Source: Fragilaria crotonensis
Lineage: Eukaryota > Bacillariophyta > Fragilariophyceae > Fragilariales > Fragilariaceae
Length of the DNA stretch: 64,000 nt
Direction: 5' to 3'
NCBI GenBank assembly: GCA_022925895.1
Contig: JAKSYS010000098.1
Location: 1 to 64,000 of the forward strand
Shown here piece after piece: positions 46,101-59,083 of the stretch. The stretch's first letter is position 1, and every line of letters begins with the position of its first letter. Both the position numbers and the translations under genes were made by a program. A model generated the notes under the pieces. The model had not been told where the DNA came from. It worked only from the letters and a program-made list of their open reading frames with translations, and did no database searches.

Positions 46101-49100
46101 AGTCTTCTTATCGCTGCCACCCACTTTCCACAGTAACACCAAAGTCGCTTCGGTGCCTTGGAGCGCCGCAAGGTCCTCCGGATCCCGACCTTCAATTCTC
46201 GAATCGTTGACTCAGCCAGGTTGGACCACGGACTGTATGGGACAGTTTGTTCTTGCTTGACGCGGAACCGTCTACAAATCTTTCCAAACTCACCGTGGAC
46301 CTCTTCAGGTGCATTGTCTGTCACAATAGTCTGGGGTATCCCAACCTCTTGAATGAATGGCATCAAAGCATTTTGACCAGCCAAGCCTTTGCTTTTCATG
46401 GGGTAGAAGTGGTCACTCCCGACCATTGGTGAACACCTGTGCAGCCAAGTGTCCCCTGACTGATTGTGTCTTCGAAAACATCGTATCCGAGTACCAGCGC
46501 CCGCTTAGGTTTGGGAAAGCGAGATGATCAAGCTTCTGACGTACCTTCCTTTCACCCGGTGCCAAGACATTTCTTATCCCAGATTGTGTTGTCACTTGCA
46601 ATGTTCTCTTGGCAGTGTCAAGGCCAACTCCCCATCTTCTGGAAAGAATCTCAGGTGTTAAGGCAGATCGTTTCTCACTAGTTGAAAGGGAAAACAATTT
46701 CCGGCTTTCTCCATCCATTGGGTAGACATCATTGTCCGTTCTCCCGGATAAGCCGTCACCGACAATGTCATCTACTGCGACGTTGATTGCAGCCACCAAC
46801 CGGTTCCCAAGAGAGTCATCCTCCAGACCGATGGGAGCGTTCATCGAGCTTAAAGATTTCACCGCCGAAACCAACCTCGAAGCATTCCTCACATGATCAG
46901 TTGCCAATAACGTTTCGGCAACACTCACGCTGGAAACATATGTCTCCTCCTTTTGGCAAACTGGTCAGAAGAGGGATCCCAGCGCATCGGGGATGTCAAT
47001 TCAACGTGGGGGTATTGTTCGTATTCTTCCCAAGTGGGTTTACGACTCACGAAACCGGAAGAGATGCCGTCAAGGGATAAAGGAATTCGCAACTTTGCGG
47101 TTGGGTGATAAATTGAATGCGAAGACTTGGAATCAAACTGGCGGGGTACATCCTCAACCGTGACTCCATTCGCACGTAGTTGGTTGGGGTTGAGCAGAGT
47201 GACATCCACTCGGTCCCCGAAATACAGAGCCTCGTTGATAATGAGGATGTACGGTTGCCCGTCAGTAGGGTGAATCCACAAAGTCGCAACAGTGGCGATG
47301 GAGACATCCGGTATGGGCTTATATTCACCGCTGTAAGGATGAACGGTGACCTGACGACCTTCGTCAGAGACAAGCAGAGTGTTGCGACCTGCGACACAAG
47401 TATCCGCATGAGAATCGAGTTCGGTGCGTGTATCTTCATCGTCCCCGGAGGGTGTCGATGCGGATACGCGAAAGACATGTTTCACAAACCGAGAGCAAAG
47501 ATTAGAAGGGGGCCCGGCCTCTCGAACATAAGTGGAGACTAACATTAGGTCGTCTGTCTTAACGAGAGCCGGCGCGAGGCATCAAGCCTGCTTCTGCTGC
47601 TCACCATGAGCAGCACGACCAAACTGTTTTCCAGCATTGGAAACCACAGGTGTCTTGGTGCCTTCATTGTCATCAGGGGGTGCCTCCTCCTGAGTCGCGA
47701 CAACGGCAACGCTGCGAGCGTCAGACTTGTCCTTCTTCTCCTTCTTCTTTGCTTCCTCACGGAGCTGCTTGACTTTCGCCTTCTCAAAGGCTTCAATTTG
47801 TTGTAGTCTTTGGCCGAGTATTGGCCAGAATGAATTGCAATGCCACTTGGTGTCTTGTCATCATCATTGGACTTCGACTTGTCTTTCTTGTGCTTAGCCT
47901 TCTTCTTGTCCTTTTCGACTCCAACCTTAGAGATCTCACGAACATCAGAAGGTGACTTGGTCCTGGTCTTGGTATTTTCCACAATCGTCTTGAAATACTG
48001 CTGGCACACTTCAAAGTTGGTCAACTTTAGTTCATCGCCCATGCAACCTTGAATGGCGGTCTCCAACTTTGGGTCACGTATCCCAGCCAGAAAATCTGTA
48101 ACCTTCTTGGTTTCAGCAACTGGCTCTTCAAAAACAACAATTCATTGTGAGCCTGTTGAAGACGTGCAACATACTGATCAAATGAGAACTTGCCCTTGCC
48201 AGTGTAGGTAGCTGTTGCGAGCATGTTATATGCCTTAGCTTTCCTAGTGGCAATAGCAGACTTGCCCTCTGCCTGCGACTTCAAAGCCTTGAAAGCTGCA
48301 CGACCATCGCGCTTCTTGTTAAATGTCTGAAGGAATGGCCATCCCTGTCCCTCCATCACAAAGGGCTTAAGGATGTCAAACACACGCTTGTTGTCACGAG
48401 AAAAGTTTCACCCTCGAGGACGGAAGTGGCGATCAAGTCATCATCGACTGAATCCCAATTATTGCGCGCAAGATCATCTGGCGCCGCCTCATCATTGTCC
48501 CGGATGACATAAACAAGCGGGGTCCCCGCCACGACACTCCTCTGCTGAGCAAGGTAAGTCATAAACAGTTCAATCCAAGTAGGCCATGCAGTCATTAACA
48601 TTAACTTTGGCGGTTCCTTCGCATCGTCCCCATCCTTCTTTGCTCGAGCAATCTCCTCCAACTCAGTCAATCGATTGAGAAAGCGCGACGAGGTGCGTTC
48701 ATCGAAAAGAGCGGGGTTTGGGCATCGCCGCGAAGAAGGGAGTAATCTGCCCACGAGCGTAGGGCCTTAAACTTCCTAACCGCAAGGTAAGGGAACGTTG
48801 GGGACGCGACAGGATCATCGTCGTCATCGACATCAGCCGCCTTTGGCTTCCACCTGGAGAGGTGCTGAATCATAGTGTCAATCTCTGGAAAAGGTAAGGC
48901 AGTTAGATCATTGATGGTACGAATACCTTGGTTTGCAATCAATTCCCGCGTAGGTACATCAAAACCCAAGCGGGTAAGGCAAGCAGTGAAGGATCTGGCA
49001 TCAGCCATGGTGACAAGTGAGACAGGAGGGTAGTTACCGGGTTAACCGCGTGGTTTGCAAATTTGGCAAAATTGTGAGCCCCAGGCCCTCGGGTGCATGT

Positions 49101-49330
49101 ACGTGTTCCTGGTACGTTCCCTACGTAGGAATACTTTGCACGTACACGTCCAATCCTGTTTGCTGTGAGTCACACGGGTAGATTCACAAGAACTCCCTAA
49201 GTACTCCGTTGCCGCGGATGACGCATTCGTGACAAATGGCTGACATACGCGTCACGCATTGGTCACACGGATGAGAGTACTTAGGAGCCTCGCAGACCAA
49301 ACGCACAAACGGCCACGCGCATACGCAAAA

Positions 49331-49425
49331 ACAGTCGTGTCTGTGAAGGCATGCGTGCCCAACTTGAAGTAACAGTCGTGTCTGTGGAGGCATGCGTGCC
49401 CAACTTGAAGTAACAGTCGTGTCTC
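49331..49425. repeat. 41-bp tandem repeat in the Copia leader
   Basis: A 41-base unit beginning AACAGTCGTGTCTGTG is repeated about 2.4 times between the gag region and the 5' LTR. Leader tandem repeats of this kind occur in LTR elements; no function is implied. Confidence 0.7.
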
Positions 49426-50146
49426 GGACATCTATGACCCCATAACAATAGGTAACCAACCCGAACGAGTACTCACAACAGTCATTGTCGTGCTCGTGCG
49501 GTTCTCGTGTTCATATGCGTGGCCATCACACGTACGTCGTACGCTTCCATATGGTTTTCACGTTCATACGCGTGAGCATTACGCGTATGTCAATCGTGAC
49601 TCATTCCGATCAAAATTCTCGGTTGAAGGATACTTATGGCATCCATTCGTTACAAGTTATGTAAACAACAAACACTGTTCGGAAAATGTCCAGTATAAGT
49701 CAATCTCGTAGAAATTGTACTAGACAGACAACCAAGATCCAATCCTGGCATGGATTGGTACCAAATAGTGTCGTGTTCACATAAACACCACTATACTAGT
49801 ATCATGACGTGCGCTACACCACCTTTACGGCGAAAGCGAAACAACGCCTCTTATGGTCGGTCTTTCCCCTCTCTTATGATGGCGCCAAATGGCGCTTCAC
49901 ATTGAACCCCCCCATCGGAGTTAGGTCTTTGCGTTCGGGAGACGTTCACCGACACGCCGACGGTAGCGTTACCGTCTTCGAGCCACGGCTGCAGGCCTGG
50001 ATCATTCGACCACCACGACCACAGGACTATTATCGCAGAATCCGCGCTCCTTCTGCTGTTGAGGCTGATCAGGCCTCCTCATCAACCATTGACGAAAGCA
50101 TTTAATGTCTACAACATAGCTACATGCCTGTTGGGTCTGATAAACT

Positions 50147-50400
50147 CAGTTGATTCCCTCGCAAGAGCGGCGCATCCGCCATTGCCAGGGACGACTCTAA
50201 GACATGTAGTAATCAACTAGTAGCAGCATGCAACTTGACTATTTACAAAAAGAGTGAGCTTAATCTAGACTTGTTCCCTCATGCCCCGGATGAAGTGTCC
50301 CATCCGCGCATGCGTACGTGGCACGCGTCTCGCGTCAGCCCAATATACTTCGGTCTGTCCCGGTGTCCGAATATCCCGCACTCATGGCAGAATTCATTCA
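50147..50400 (-). repeat. Copia 5' LTR
   Basis: 254-bp direct repeat, identical by eye to the 3' LTR, followed outside by CCTCT. It should carry the element's promoter. Confidence 0.92.
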
Positions 50401-51500
50401 CCTCTGTATAATCCCAACATGCACAAGACAGCCGTATTTGATGAAAGGACAGGCAAGCTCCTCTATAAAGGCCCTGTTATTGGTAAGGTGGATGCTGGAA
50501 CTGGAAGAATTGTTTTGTCAGAAAGGATTTTGGCGCATCGAGCAGCACTATTCGAGCATGGTCTCAAAGTTATTGTGATGGGCTTACCTAGTGACGCTAC
50601 AGTTGTTCAACAAGGCACGGACCCTTTAAGTCTGCCACATATGCTTCTCGTGGTGAGAAGGTATTGTGGGAGAAGCTTCGAGAGCGAGGTCTTATGAGGA
50701 GAAATGGCGAATAGCTGCCTTGTGCAGTGCTAAGCCAATCTTGATTTCTTTGACTTGCCAACCAATGTCAATGGCACCGCCAATGACATCATTTCCAACC
50801 AACCATGCAATACAAATTTCACAAAGGAGAAAATTCTATGGTCATGGGCAAAGGTTAGCTTTGCTTGTGCTGCCTGGACAACAAGATGGTCAGGAAAGAG
50901 CTCGGACAACACAAAGGAGACACTGGACAGGAGAACTTACAACTTCACTACAACATTCTGCTGGTTGATTTAATTGAAGGCGATGGATTCAACCCTGCTG
51001 GGATTCTTTACGGAGCAATTCCAAGGCCAGTTCATGTTGAAAGGGCAGCAACCAAGGCCGGGCAAGTGCCAGAGCTTCTCAGCAGCTGTGGAAAGGCAGC
51101 CATTCTCCGCTTCTAGACAGTGGAATCACTGCGAATTCCGTCTTGGGAATGCTCACATGACGCTGCAAGCAGCGCAGCAGCACCAGCAGCGTCAGAAGAA
51201 TGAAGAAGGTGCAAGGGTGAAAGTGGCAGAAAAGAAAGTGAGGTGATGCTCATGGTATTGGACAAAGCGCAGACAGCGCTGCTAAAGTTTAAATTTGACG
51301 CGGCGTCACAAACCAAAAAGGATTTGGGCAATGTAATCAAGTGGGTCCTGCCGGAGGCGATGATGGATTTTCTTCTCAAGGACCTCCAAAAGCGAGATCA
51401 ACTCCTGGCAAAACGGGCAACATTTCCTCGTGAGTGGACAACTAACATTCCTTGTAGGGAGGTGGTCCCTGCGATCCCACCTTCGATGGTGTAAGAAGGG
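50401..51500 (+). mobile_element. DDE-type DNA transposon, second half
   Basis: Continues the transposase interrupted by Copia. The frame from about 50,406 carries YNPNMHKTAVFDE, GPVIGKVDAGTGR and VMGLPSDATVVQQGTD (about 50,575-50,625), the last resembling the distal catalytic region of DDE enzymes. Further pieces at about 50,830-51,120 (VRKELGQHKGD, NPAGILYGAIPRP) and about 51,115-51,170 (WNHCEFRLGNAHMTLQAA) lie in changing frames. The terminal inverted repeats of this transposon could not be located. Confidence 0.55.
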
Positions 51501-53279
51501 TATTGAAGATGTGTCATCGTCAATGGACTGATTTATGCACGTCGCAAGCACCCTTGAATGAGGAATTGTGGGCGGGCAAACGGGACTTTACTGACGAAGT
51601 CCCACAATAATTCTGACATGGTGCACACAAAAAGAAAATTGAAGATCTGGAAAAGAGATCTTGTATAGCTAGCAAAGCACACTCATAGCTGGCTGACATA
51701 TCAATGGACAGCTATGCGCAATAGAAGAGTGATGAGGCAACGGATTGAAGGAAAGAACTCAATTTGCCGTACTAGTGCCTCATCTGCCCAGGTACTTTGT
51801 TCAGAAAATTGCAGAAAACACAAATTGGATTTATCATATCTTCATCAATATTGATCTTGTCATCACATTGATTAGCTAGAAGGAATGCTTTGAATCAGAC
51901 AATGCAATGAATAATGCCATTAGAAGTAGGTTAGTCAGAAGTGTGTCAACGTTGCAAACACTTTTTCTTGTCCAGGTACTATGTTTATGCCTGTATTTGA
52001 AAAGGCTTCAAAGTTTTAGGCACCCATTCCCTGGTCTAGTAGGATGAACACTTCAGGTGAGTGCTTCTCTTACTCCTTGGTGAGATTCTGTCAGACATTT
52101 AAGATTCCCGCCTTCGGCCATAAAAAGGGTCGGACTTGTCTGATGTTGAGTCAGTCGATGGCGTTTACTGTCCGCTGCTGAATAATTATATTCCCATTGC
52201 AATGCAGCCACCATGCACTGAATTTGATGTAGCCCTGCATTCATGCATCTGATTCCCAGCAGTTTAGTCTGATTTGACACGAGTTCCAATACCCATCGTC
52301 CAGGCTGATAGTAATTCTCCTGTTGCAAGTTACAACTGATAAGTTCTCAAACAATTGTTCCAAAGCACCAGTTGATTGTTGGCCACAAAAGGTAAGTTGT
52401 GCCATGGTGGAAACCAAACAATCCTGAATTGATTATTCCTGACATTAATACTTATTGCCAAGGTTTTGACTTTTGCAAGGTGTAATCTACAAAATTAGTA
52501 CCACTTGTATTTGCTTCATTTTGTTGAGGATTAGCACGTCAGGTAGGTCACAAAATGATTCCAACAACAGGACGCATAGTTGTACACTTGCAGACTTCAT
52601 TAGCCGGAGGATTTTAACCCCCCAGCAATCAACGCGTCTCATGCACCACTTTGTCGGAGAAAGGCTTCAAAATCTTTCGCCAACAGACCTCCAACGCGGC
52701 AGTTCAAGTGCACAAATTTTTCACAGTTACTTTCTGTTTTGCTGACTTGTAGCTCTAAGTAGCTACTTGCAGGTGCATGCTGTGCTATTTGGAAGAGTAC
52801 TAAGAAGATAGCCATACTCTTGGTCCCTGCTGTCTTTGATGCCCATCATCAGGAAGAAATAGACAATCATTCATGTAAGGAGGTGATTGTAGGTAGAGGC
52901 AGCACTTTCACGTCACAACAACTGATTTTTTCCAACACCCTTGGAAATATCATAGAAGTCAGCTTGAACGCGTGAAAGAAACTTCTGCATGCAAAGGAAA
53001 GTGTTCTCACCACCTTTATTGCTTCTCAATCACCTTTGTACACTACACTTCACCAGAATATATCCTGAAGCAATCTCTGTAATCCCAAGTCTGACCCTGA
53101 TTCCCATGTTGTTTTCCAGATTTTCTCATGGGGTGCCTTCAGGTTTGCTTAAATACATCTTCAAGAGTGAACTGTGATGCATTGACATACCATTTTCTGG
53201 TTTAGTTTTCACAAATACGTTCTGTCAGTCCGTCTGTAATTGTGTACGCTGAATAGGAAGTTGTTGCAAACCACCACCA
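51501..53279. other. AT-rich stretch without recognisable genes
   Basis: Low-complexity, stop-rich sequence between two element remnants. It may be the 3' part of the DNA transposon or older debris. No feature I can support. Confidence 0.3.
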
Positions 53280-55900
53280 CCATGACCATGCCTGAAGGAT
53301 TAGACTCTCCGCCTCTTCCAGCACCTCCCCCCTGGTCAAAGGAATCATGCCGTTGTATTCGATCACGAGATATGGTTCAATCTTCGAAGCCAACAGGCCC
53401 AGAATGGTTTCAAACCGATGAAACAGCACGTGCATGCTTACCAGCAGTACGGAAAAAGGAAAATTGTGTGCTTGAAGATTGCAAGCAGTACGACAAGAAG
53501 CTCTGGACTACATTCGAAGAAGACCGGATTCAAGTCCATCGATCGACCGTTTGGTACAATTTCATGTTTCCCGTGGACAATGAAACTGAGATCCCGACAT
53601 AGCTAAATGAATTGGCCACCATGCAAATCTCACATCCTACCTCTCCTACTATGACCCCGCTTCCCTGGAATTGGATACCCTTAAATCTTGGCCGGACTTC
53701 CAGTTTCCAACCAATGTCGTCATGATGGATTCACAAAACGAGTGCATCCCGGTGCATAGTCCCACTACAACAGGAGTGCGTAATCGCCGCATGACATGAG
53801 ACCAGAATGAATAAGAATGACGTCCAGCAAGGTTCGTTTGCCCCAGGGTTTTATCTTTCTACGGATGCAGCAGGAGGTCTACCGGTCACACACAACAGAA
53901 CCAAAAATGATCGGCCCAAGGAACATAGCTAAGAGACACACCACTACTATGACACCAAGTGCATCATCCACCTCCCATGCATCCAAAGGGAACACCAAAA
54001 GTGTTTCTCAACCTTCACTACAAACCAGGTAACATCATCCATCATGCAAACGTCCTGACTTTCTCCCAATGATCATGACAAACGATGGAACACATTGCAT
54101 CACTGTCATAATGGAAACTGTTGACGGCGGATGCTATGCTCATCCGACAAGCAAACGACCGCACATACTCTGTTGATGAGGAGGTATTCAACCTATTGCA
54201 GCAAATGTTTCAGGATAGGGACGGAAACTTTTATTGATGGGAAAGTGAAGGTTTTTAGTTCAGGCAAAACTGATGTCTCAGGACCCACACCATCGTCGGA
54301 ACCACCGGAGTTCATATCCCCTAAACCTTGTCATCAATAGAAGGTGTTTGGGGTGAATTTTGGATTTGCTACAGATCCAACTTGCTGGAGGCAACAAAAT
54401 CATTTTCTGGCGGCAGCTAATACATGGAGTATCACAGTCGTCTCAGTGTTGAACTTGTGAAGCACAATTGGTGAAATTGGTCATTGCCAGGTAAATTCTT
54501 TTGAATGTCCCCAGCACTACTCACAAACATCCTTGATATACACTTCACCACCTTCTCTCAAAACTTCCGTAGGCAACACCATTCTTTGATGCCTTAAGGT
54601 TGTCCCGATCTGCTATGTATCAGGTTATCCCTAATTTGGCAATTCAATGTGGAGAGAAGCATGTAATACCTTTATATTAAGCACATTTAAAGTACTTGAC
54701 TGGCAGAGACACAGCTCTTTTTCTCCTTTGATATGCACTCACCACAATGGCAGATGAAAAGATTGAACAGCATTTTGAGTTCCATGAGACATGGGCCACC
54801 AAGTCCTTAAGCCCAATGGAAATGATGCCAACGATCTCAGCATACCTCAACCAACTTCAAAATGAATAATTTGATGACTCTCCAGTATGGAAAAGCTTGT
54901 GCATTAACCTCGGATCATGAAACATATCTGGTGGCACCATCACACTATTTGGAAAGTGCTAAATCACATTGGAAAGCATACAGAACCCGCCTCTTTCCAC
55001 CTCGTCATCGTGAGACCCGAATTCATGATAATCTCCAAGGTCTAGTACCAGACGTCACGATTCACATCACCACATCGATTCATACGAATGTGTCATTATT
55101 GGAGCAGATGTCTGCGGCAGAGGTATGGATGCACGCCCTCCATCGGTTTGTCAAGCCCCACCACCACCACACCAGCACGGGGGTAACCAGGCACCTCTGC
55201 CACCAACAACCCCATACACACACCAACAAATGCAGAGACGGAGGTCCTCAGCAGGAGCATCCAAAATGTGTCGTGTATCCGTCACTTGCTCTCAGAAAAA
55301 CCAGAAAGCGACTCATCGGATGAGAGCTCCCTATTCCTCATACGGCCAGGCAATGCGTATAATCAGGCCCATTCAGTCACTGAGGAACGTAGCATGGACT
55401 CCACATAATTCTCTATAAGAGCATCCAAAAAGTACCAAACAAATTTCCAACATGAGCTGGAACAAATTCTTCTCTGCCGCCAACAGAAAGCATTGGATTC
55501 CTAAACAAAACTACATCAGATAGATTGTCTCACATTGAACAACAGCTGTTTTGAATTGAAGAAATGCATATCAAGATTTCAGCTTTCAGTATCCAACAAT
55601 AAGCTCAAGCAGCGATGCAAAATGAGGAACTTACTAACACGGGACAAGCCATTCAACACCACACAAAGAAACACAAAAGTAAGAAGCTCAAGAGTACCAA
55701 AATCAAAGTGATCAAAAGATTGACACTTGCAAACACTGTGGTGGTCAAGGTAATGACCACTATCACCATACATACCCATGGAAACCTGGGGGCACAATGA
55801 TCATGACTGACTGTTGGTTTATAAACAGGGCAACACAAAATACTTTCAACCCAAAGATGGATAGTTTAGATAATACTCTCGCACTTTACGCTGGAGGAGG
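53280..55900 (+). mobile_element. Heavily broken element-derived coding relic (gag-like?)
   Basis: Several short coding-like stretches on the plus strand in changing frames, with composition of a structural protein. A His-rich region lies at about 55,140-55,200, and a Cys/His cluster starting CKHCGG (about 55,732-55,790) resembles a zinc knuckle of mobile-element gag-type proteins. Many breaks; an old fossil. No ends recognised, so family and limits are uncertain. A host gene decayed beyond recognition is the alternative. Confidence 0.35.
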
Positions 55901-56310
55901 GTACGCCGTGTCATGGTGACAACCTCTATAATTAGATCACGTTTACGTTTATAAACAGGGCAAGTTCTTTGCAACATCAGGGGGGCCAAATCTCTGGAGT
56001 CTGAATAATTATTTTTGTCATTTTATAAATAAATATTTGAATATCTTTCACCTTAATCGTTGGCTATTACTTAGAAAATTTCTAGATATTTATGTACAAA
56101 AAGTGAAATTACTGCAGAAGTATCTTTAAAGTTTTATACATAATTCTGTACAAAGGCTTTCTCCCATTTGGCTTGACATTCCAAACTTTCCCGCAAATAT
56201 TTCTAGTGTGACATTCCAAACTTTCCCGCAAATATTTCTAGTGTTAAGCTGGCACAGTACTGTACTACTACTGTGTGTTGTTGCCAGCACACTAACAAGC
56301 ACCATTGTTA
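55815..56310. repeat. Spacer with two small duplications
   Basis: TTTATAAACAGGGCAA occurs at about 55,819 and again at about 55,950. A 38-base tandem duplication (unit beginning TGACATTCCAAACTTTCCCG) lies at about 56,172-56,245, just past the 3' end of the minus-strand gene. No coding. Confidence 0.6.
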
Positions 56311-57972
56311 TCAAACTGATACTCCTCGAACTCCATCGTCAGGTTGCTGCTCTCCATTCATCCCTGCACCTCCAGTGATGTTTGCGTGTGCTAATAACAA
56401 TTCCATATTGAAATCATTGTAGACAATTGTTGGCTGAACAGTCGCCACAGGAATTACCTCAGCTTCTTCTCCAGATTGTCCACTTGCAGCGTCAATTCCA
56501 GAAGCATACCTGAACTTCATTTCCTCCAAGAAGTCAGCGTCAAATGCTGCTCCATGTTCTTGACGGTTGCGAAACACGTCAATCATTAATGCGTTGAAAC
56601 GCTCTAACCCTTCCTTCGACCAACTTCTTTTCGTTCCGTAAGTTTTTCCAGTGTATCTTGCCTCATATAATTGTGGAGAACTATCGCGAGGTGGCAATGT
56701 GGCTGGAGGTCCCATTCTCTGTACCATCCAATCATGCCTCCACTTTGTCATGTACGATTCGATGCACACCATCAGGAAGGCCTCGTCCGTCAGTGTGAAC
56801 CACTGACTCAGAGGCTGCCTTGTGCGATTCTCCATGTACTTGCTGTACCCGACAACAGCCTTGACAAGGCAGTCAAGGAAGTCAATGTATCTTTCTTTAG
56901 ATGCTGGACTCCTCATTCCAGCAATCTGATTAAGTTCAAACGTGACAGCATATCCATCTCGCCCCAGTATTTTATCTGTGAAATAACAGTTGTCAGTACA
57001 GAAAGTCAATCAGAGTTACCACCATCCTGAGCAATATGCACGTTCCTCACCTCTAAAAAGTTGTTTGATGGTTTTGATGACATTATTTCTATGCCTTTTC
57101 AATGCATCATTAACATGTTTCTTGACTCCATCCCACCAAGTCTTCACTTCATCCTCGCCTTCTATCTGGAGCTTGCTCGCCATGAACCTACAAATTGAGT
57201 GTGGACTGTTGCTGAAGTCAAGTTCAGCCAGAGTTGCAAACTTTTGCTTCGGAAATAAGAGCTCTTTGACCACCTTGTCGTGCATGAACTCTTGGCTTAC
57301 TTTTCTAAGCTTAGTTCTTGTCAGTCCATCATGATCACCCATTTCCAATCTTCTCCTTACCGTTTTCGTCAATGCAGTGCGGCTGCTATCCTCCCGTCGT
57401 GACGCTTCTTGCACCAATTCACATGTGTGAATTCCTAAATCGCGTGCAATATCGTCTTGCCTTCCTATTGTTGTTGCTGCTGGTGGTGTTTGTTGTTGAA
57501 CTTGCTGTCGCTGTTGTTGTTCTTGAAATCGTTCTTGAAGTCGTTGTAGATATCGTTGCTCTTGTTGTCGTCGCTCTTGTTGTCGTTCCTGTTGTGATCT
57601 ACCAGACATTCCTCCAACTCCACTTCCTGGATTCGTGAAACCAGCATGTCGACCAGCTGTTGTAGCTTGACTGCGGGTCATGATCATGGGTGACAATGCT
57701 GCAGTTTGACTTCGGGTCATGATCATGGGTGACAATGTTGCTGCATCTTGTTGACTGCGGGTTCTGCTGGGCGACAACGTTGCAGCTTGACTCCGTCGTA
57801 TCATTTGCGAATTGCCAGAAGGCGATGGTGATCCTTTTCCTTGCCAGTTTGAAGATTGCCCCCTAACTGTAACTGGCGCTGCGTTTGGAGGCCCAGCACC
57901 TTTTCCATGTCCATGATCACGACTGCCACCACCTTGATTGCTGGTGCCTCTTTTTCCCGCGCTCGACGACAT
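56311..57972 (-). CDS. Two-exon gene of unknown function with Gln-rich and LSPMIMTRSQ repeats
   Basis: Exon 1 (57,972-57,051) and exon 2 (56,975-56,311) are joined by a 75-base GT-AG intron in exact phase, giving 528 residues without a frame problem. It starts MSSSAGKRGTSNQGG. A Gly/Ser-rich head contains three degenerate copies of ATLSPxxxTRSQ (about 57,640-57,790). A Gln/Arg-rich coiled-coil stretch (about 57,480-57,600) follows, then a helical, charged domain with ICRFMASKLQIEGEDEVKTW and KRHRNNVIKTIKQLF. Exon 2 encodes FTLTDEAFLMVCIESYMTKW and WSKEGLERFNALMIDVFRNRQ, then an acidic tail. I recognise no domain. Intact splicing inside an element-rich area suggests either a living host gene or a DNA-transposon accessory gene. 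Probably nuclear. Confidence 0.7.
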
Positions 57973-59083
57973 CTTGGTTGACTGCAGGTACACACCAATC
58001 AGAGCAAGCTATATGGCAGGCTCGTCAGGTGTGGTGTAGCCAACTGTCATCAACAAGATCTCTTGTTGTTGAGAACTATTGTAAAATATGATTGTGCTGC
58101 ATCTTGCGGGATGGTGCTTTGTGTGCTGGTCTTGTAAAAAATCAACGCCCTCGAAATCTGTGTTTTATGTATGTATTTCTTTATGAACTAAATTATTCAA
58201 AAGAAATATTTTCAAGTCTTTCGAGCGAAGGGCACATGCATTGCTCAATAAGTACATCCATTTAAATATCTACTTATCCATATGTAATGACGCTGTAATA
58301 ACCGTACCAAAGTAATGAAGTGCATATGACGGTAGAACTACACTGCAATGCTGTGGTAGAAATACCGTACTGTACTATTGTAATAAGTAACAGTAGCTAT
58401 AGTAATACTGCATGCTATCTTTGGGGTACTGTGTACTACTGTGCACATCTGTACATTGTTTGTTGACGGTCACACATGTTTATATGACAAGCTTGTACTG
58501 CCTCGGACATATTACTTGTGATAGTTATAGATGAATATAACATATATGGATTTAATCAGCACACTATGAAGTGTATTCAAGATTCATACATGTGCATCCC
58601 TGCCATAGTTTTGCTTACCGCGGAAATGGGACTTGAAGTCCTCACATTTCTAAACTAAAAAAATAAATAGAAATCATTTCGTGTAAATAGCAATTTCTTT
58701 ACTTGTGTGACACATGTCTTCTGGGGAGTTAAACTCTCCGCATTCGCAATCGAAAATTCGTATGCGATTAATATATCCTATGTATCGATCTTGTAACCAA
58801 AGTTTCTTATCAATTCCTAGGAAGCTTCTAGTTTTTTTTGTATACTGTGTTCGAAGTCCCACTTCATGCTGTTGGAGTCTCTACGTTTCGTCCAGTACAC
58901 TAGCTACGCATTAAATTGGAAATCTCTATCGATTTTCTAGTACATTTGCTACGTATCGAAAGCAATTTATTCATGTTACCACCAACATTGTTCACACCAC
59001 ACCAATTGTTCACACCAACATTACTGTTGTGGAAGTCTTTTCATTGTCAACAGCGTCAGATTGCGAGCGTTGTGTTGCCGAAG
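57973..59083. other. AT-rich spacer
   Basis: Upstream of the unknown minus-strand gene and upstream of the repeat array. AT-rich with scattered GTAC. No gene supported. Confidence 0.4.

Larger units (their letters stand above)
42896..50405 (-). mobile_element. Copia (Ty1) LTR retrotransposon, near-complete, nested insertion
   Basis: 7.5-kb Copia-family element read on the minus strand. Its LTRs lie at 42,901-43,154 (3') and 50,147-50,400 (5'), and the 5-bp target duplication CCTCT is at 42,896-42,900 and 50,401-50,405. The LTRs look identical by eye, so the insertion is young. Order in element direction: 5' LTR, leader with a TATCAGA-like primer-site core, gag region (about 47,550-49,010), aspartic protease with the DSHADTCV box (about 47,400), integrase, reverse transcriptase with YVDD, RNase H, a purine-rich tract (GAGGGGAC) and the 3' LTR. 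Integrase-to-RNase H forms one long open frame (about 43,430-46,426). Gag and the protease region show about four or five breaks, some of which may be assembly error as in host genes. It belongs to the diatom Copia group. Confidence 0.93.
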
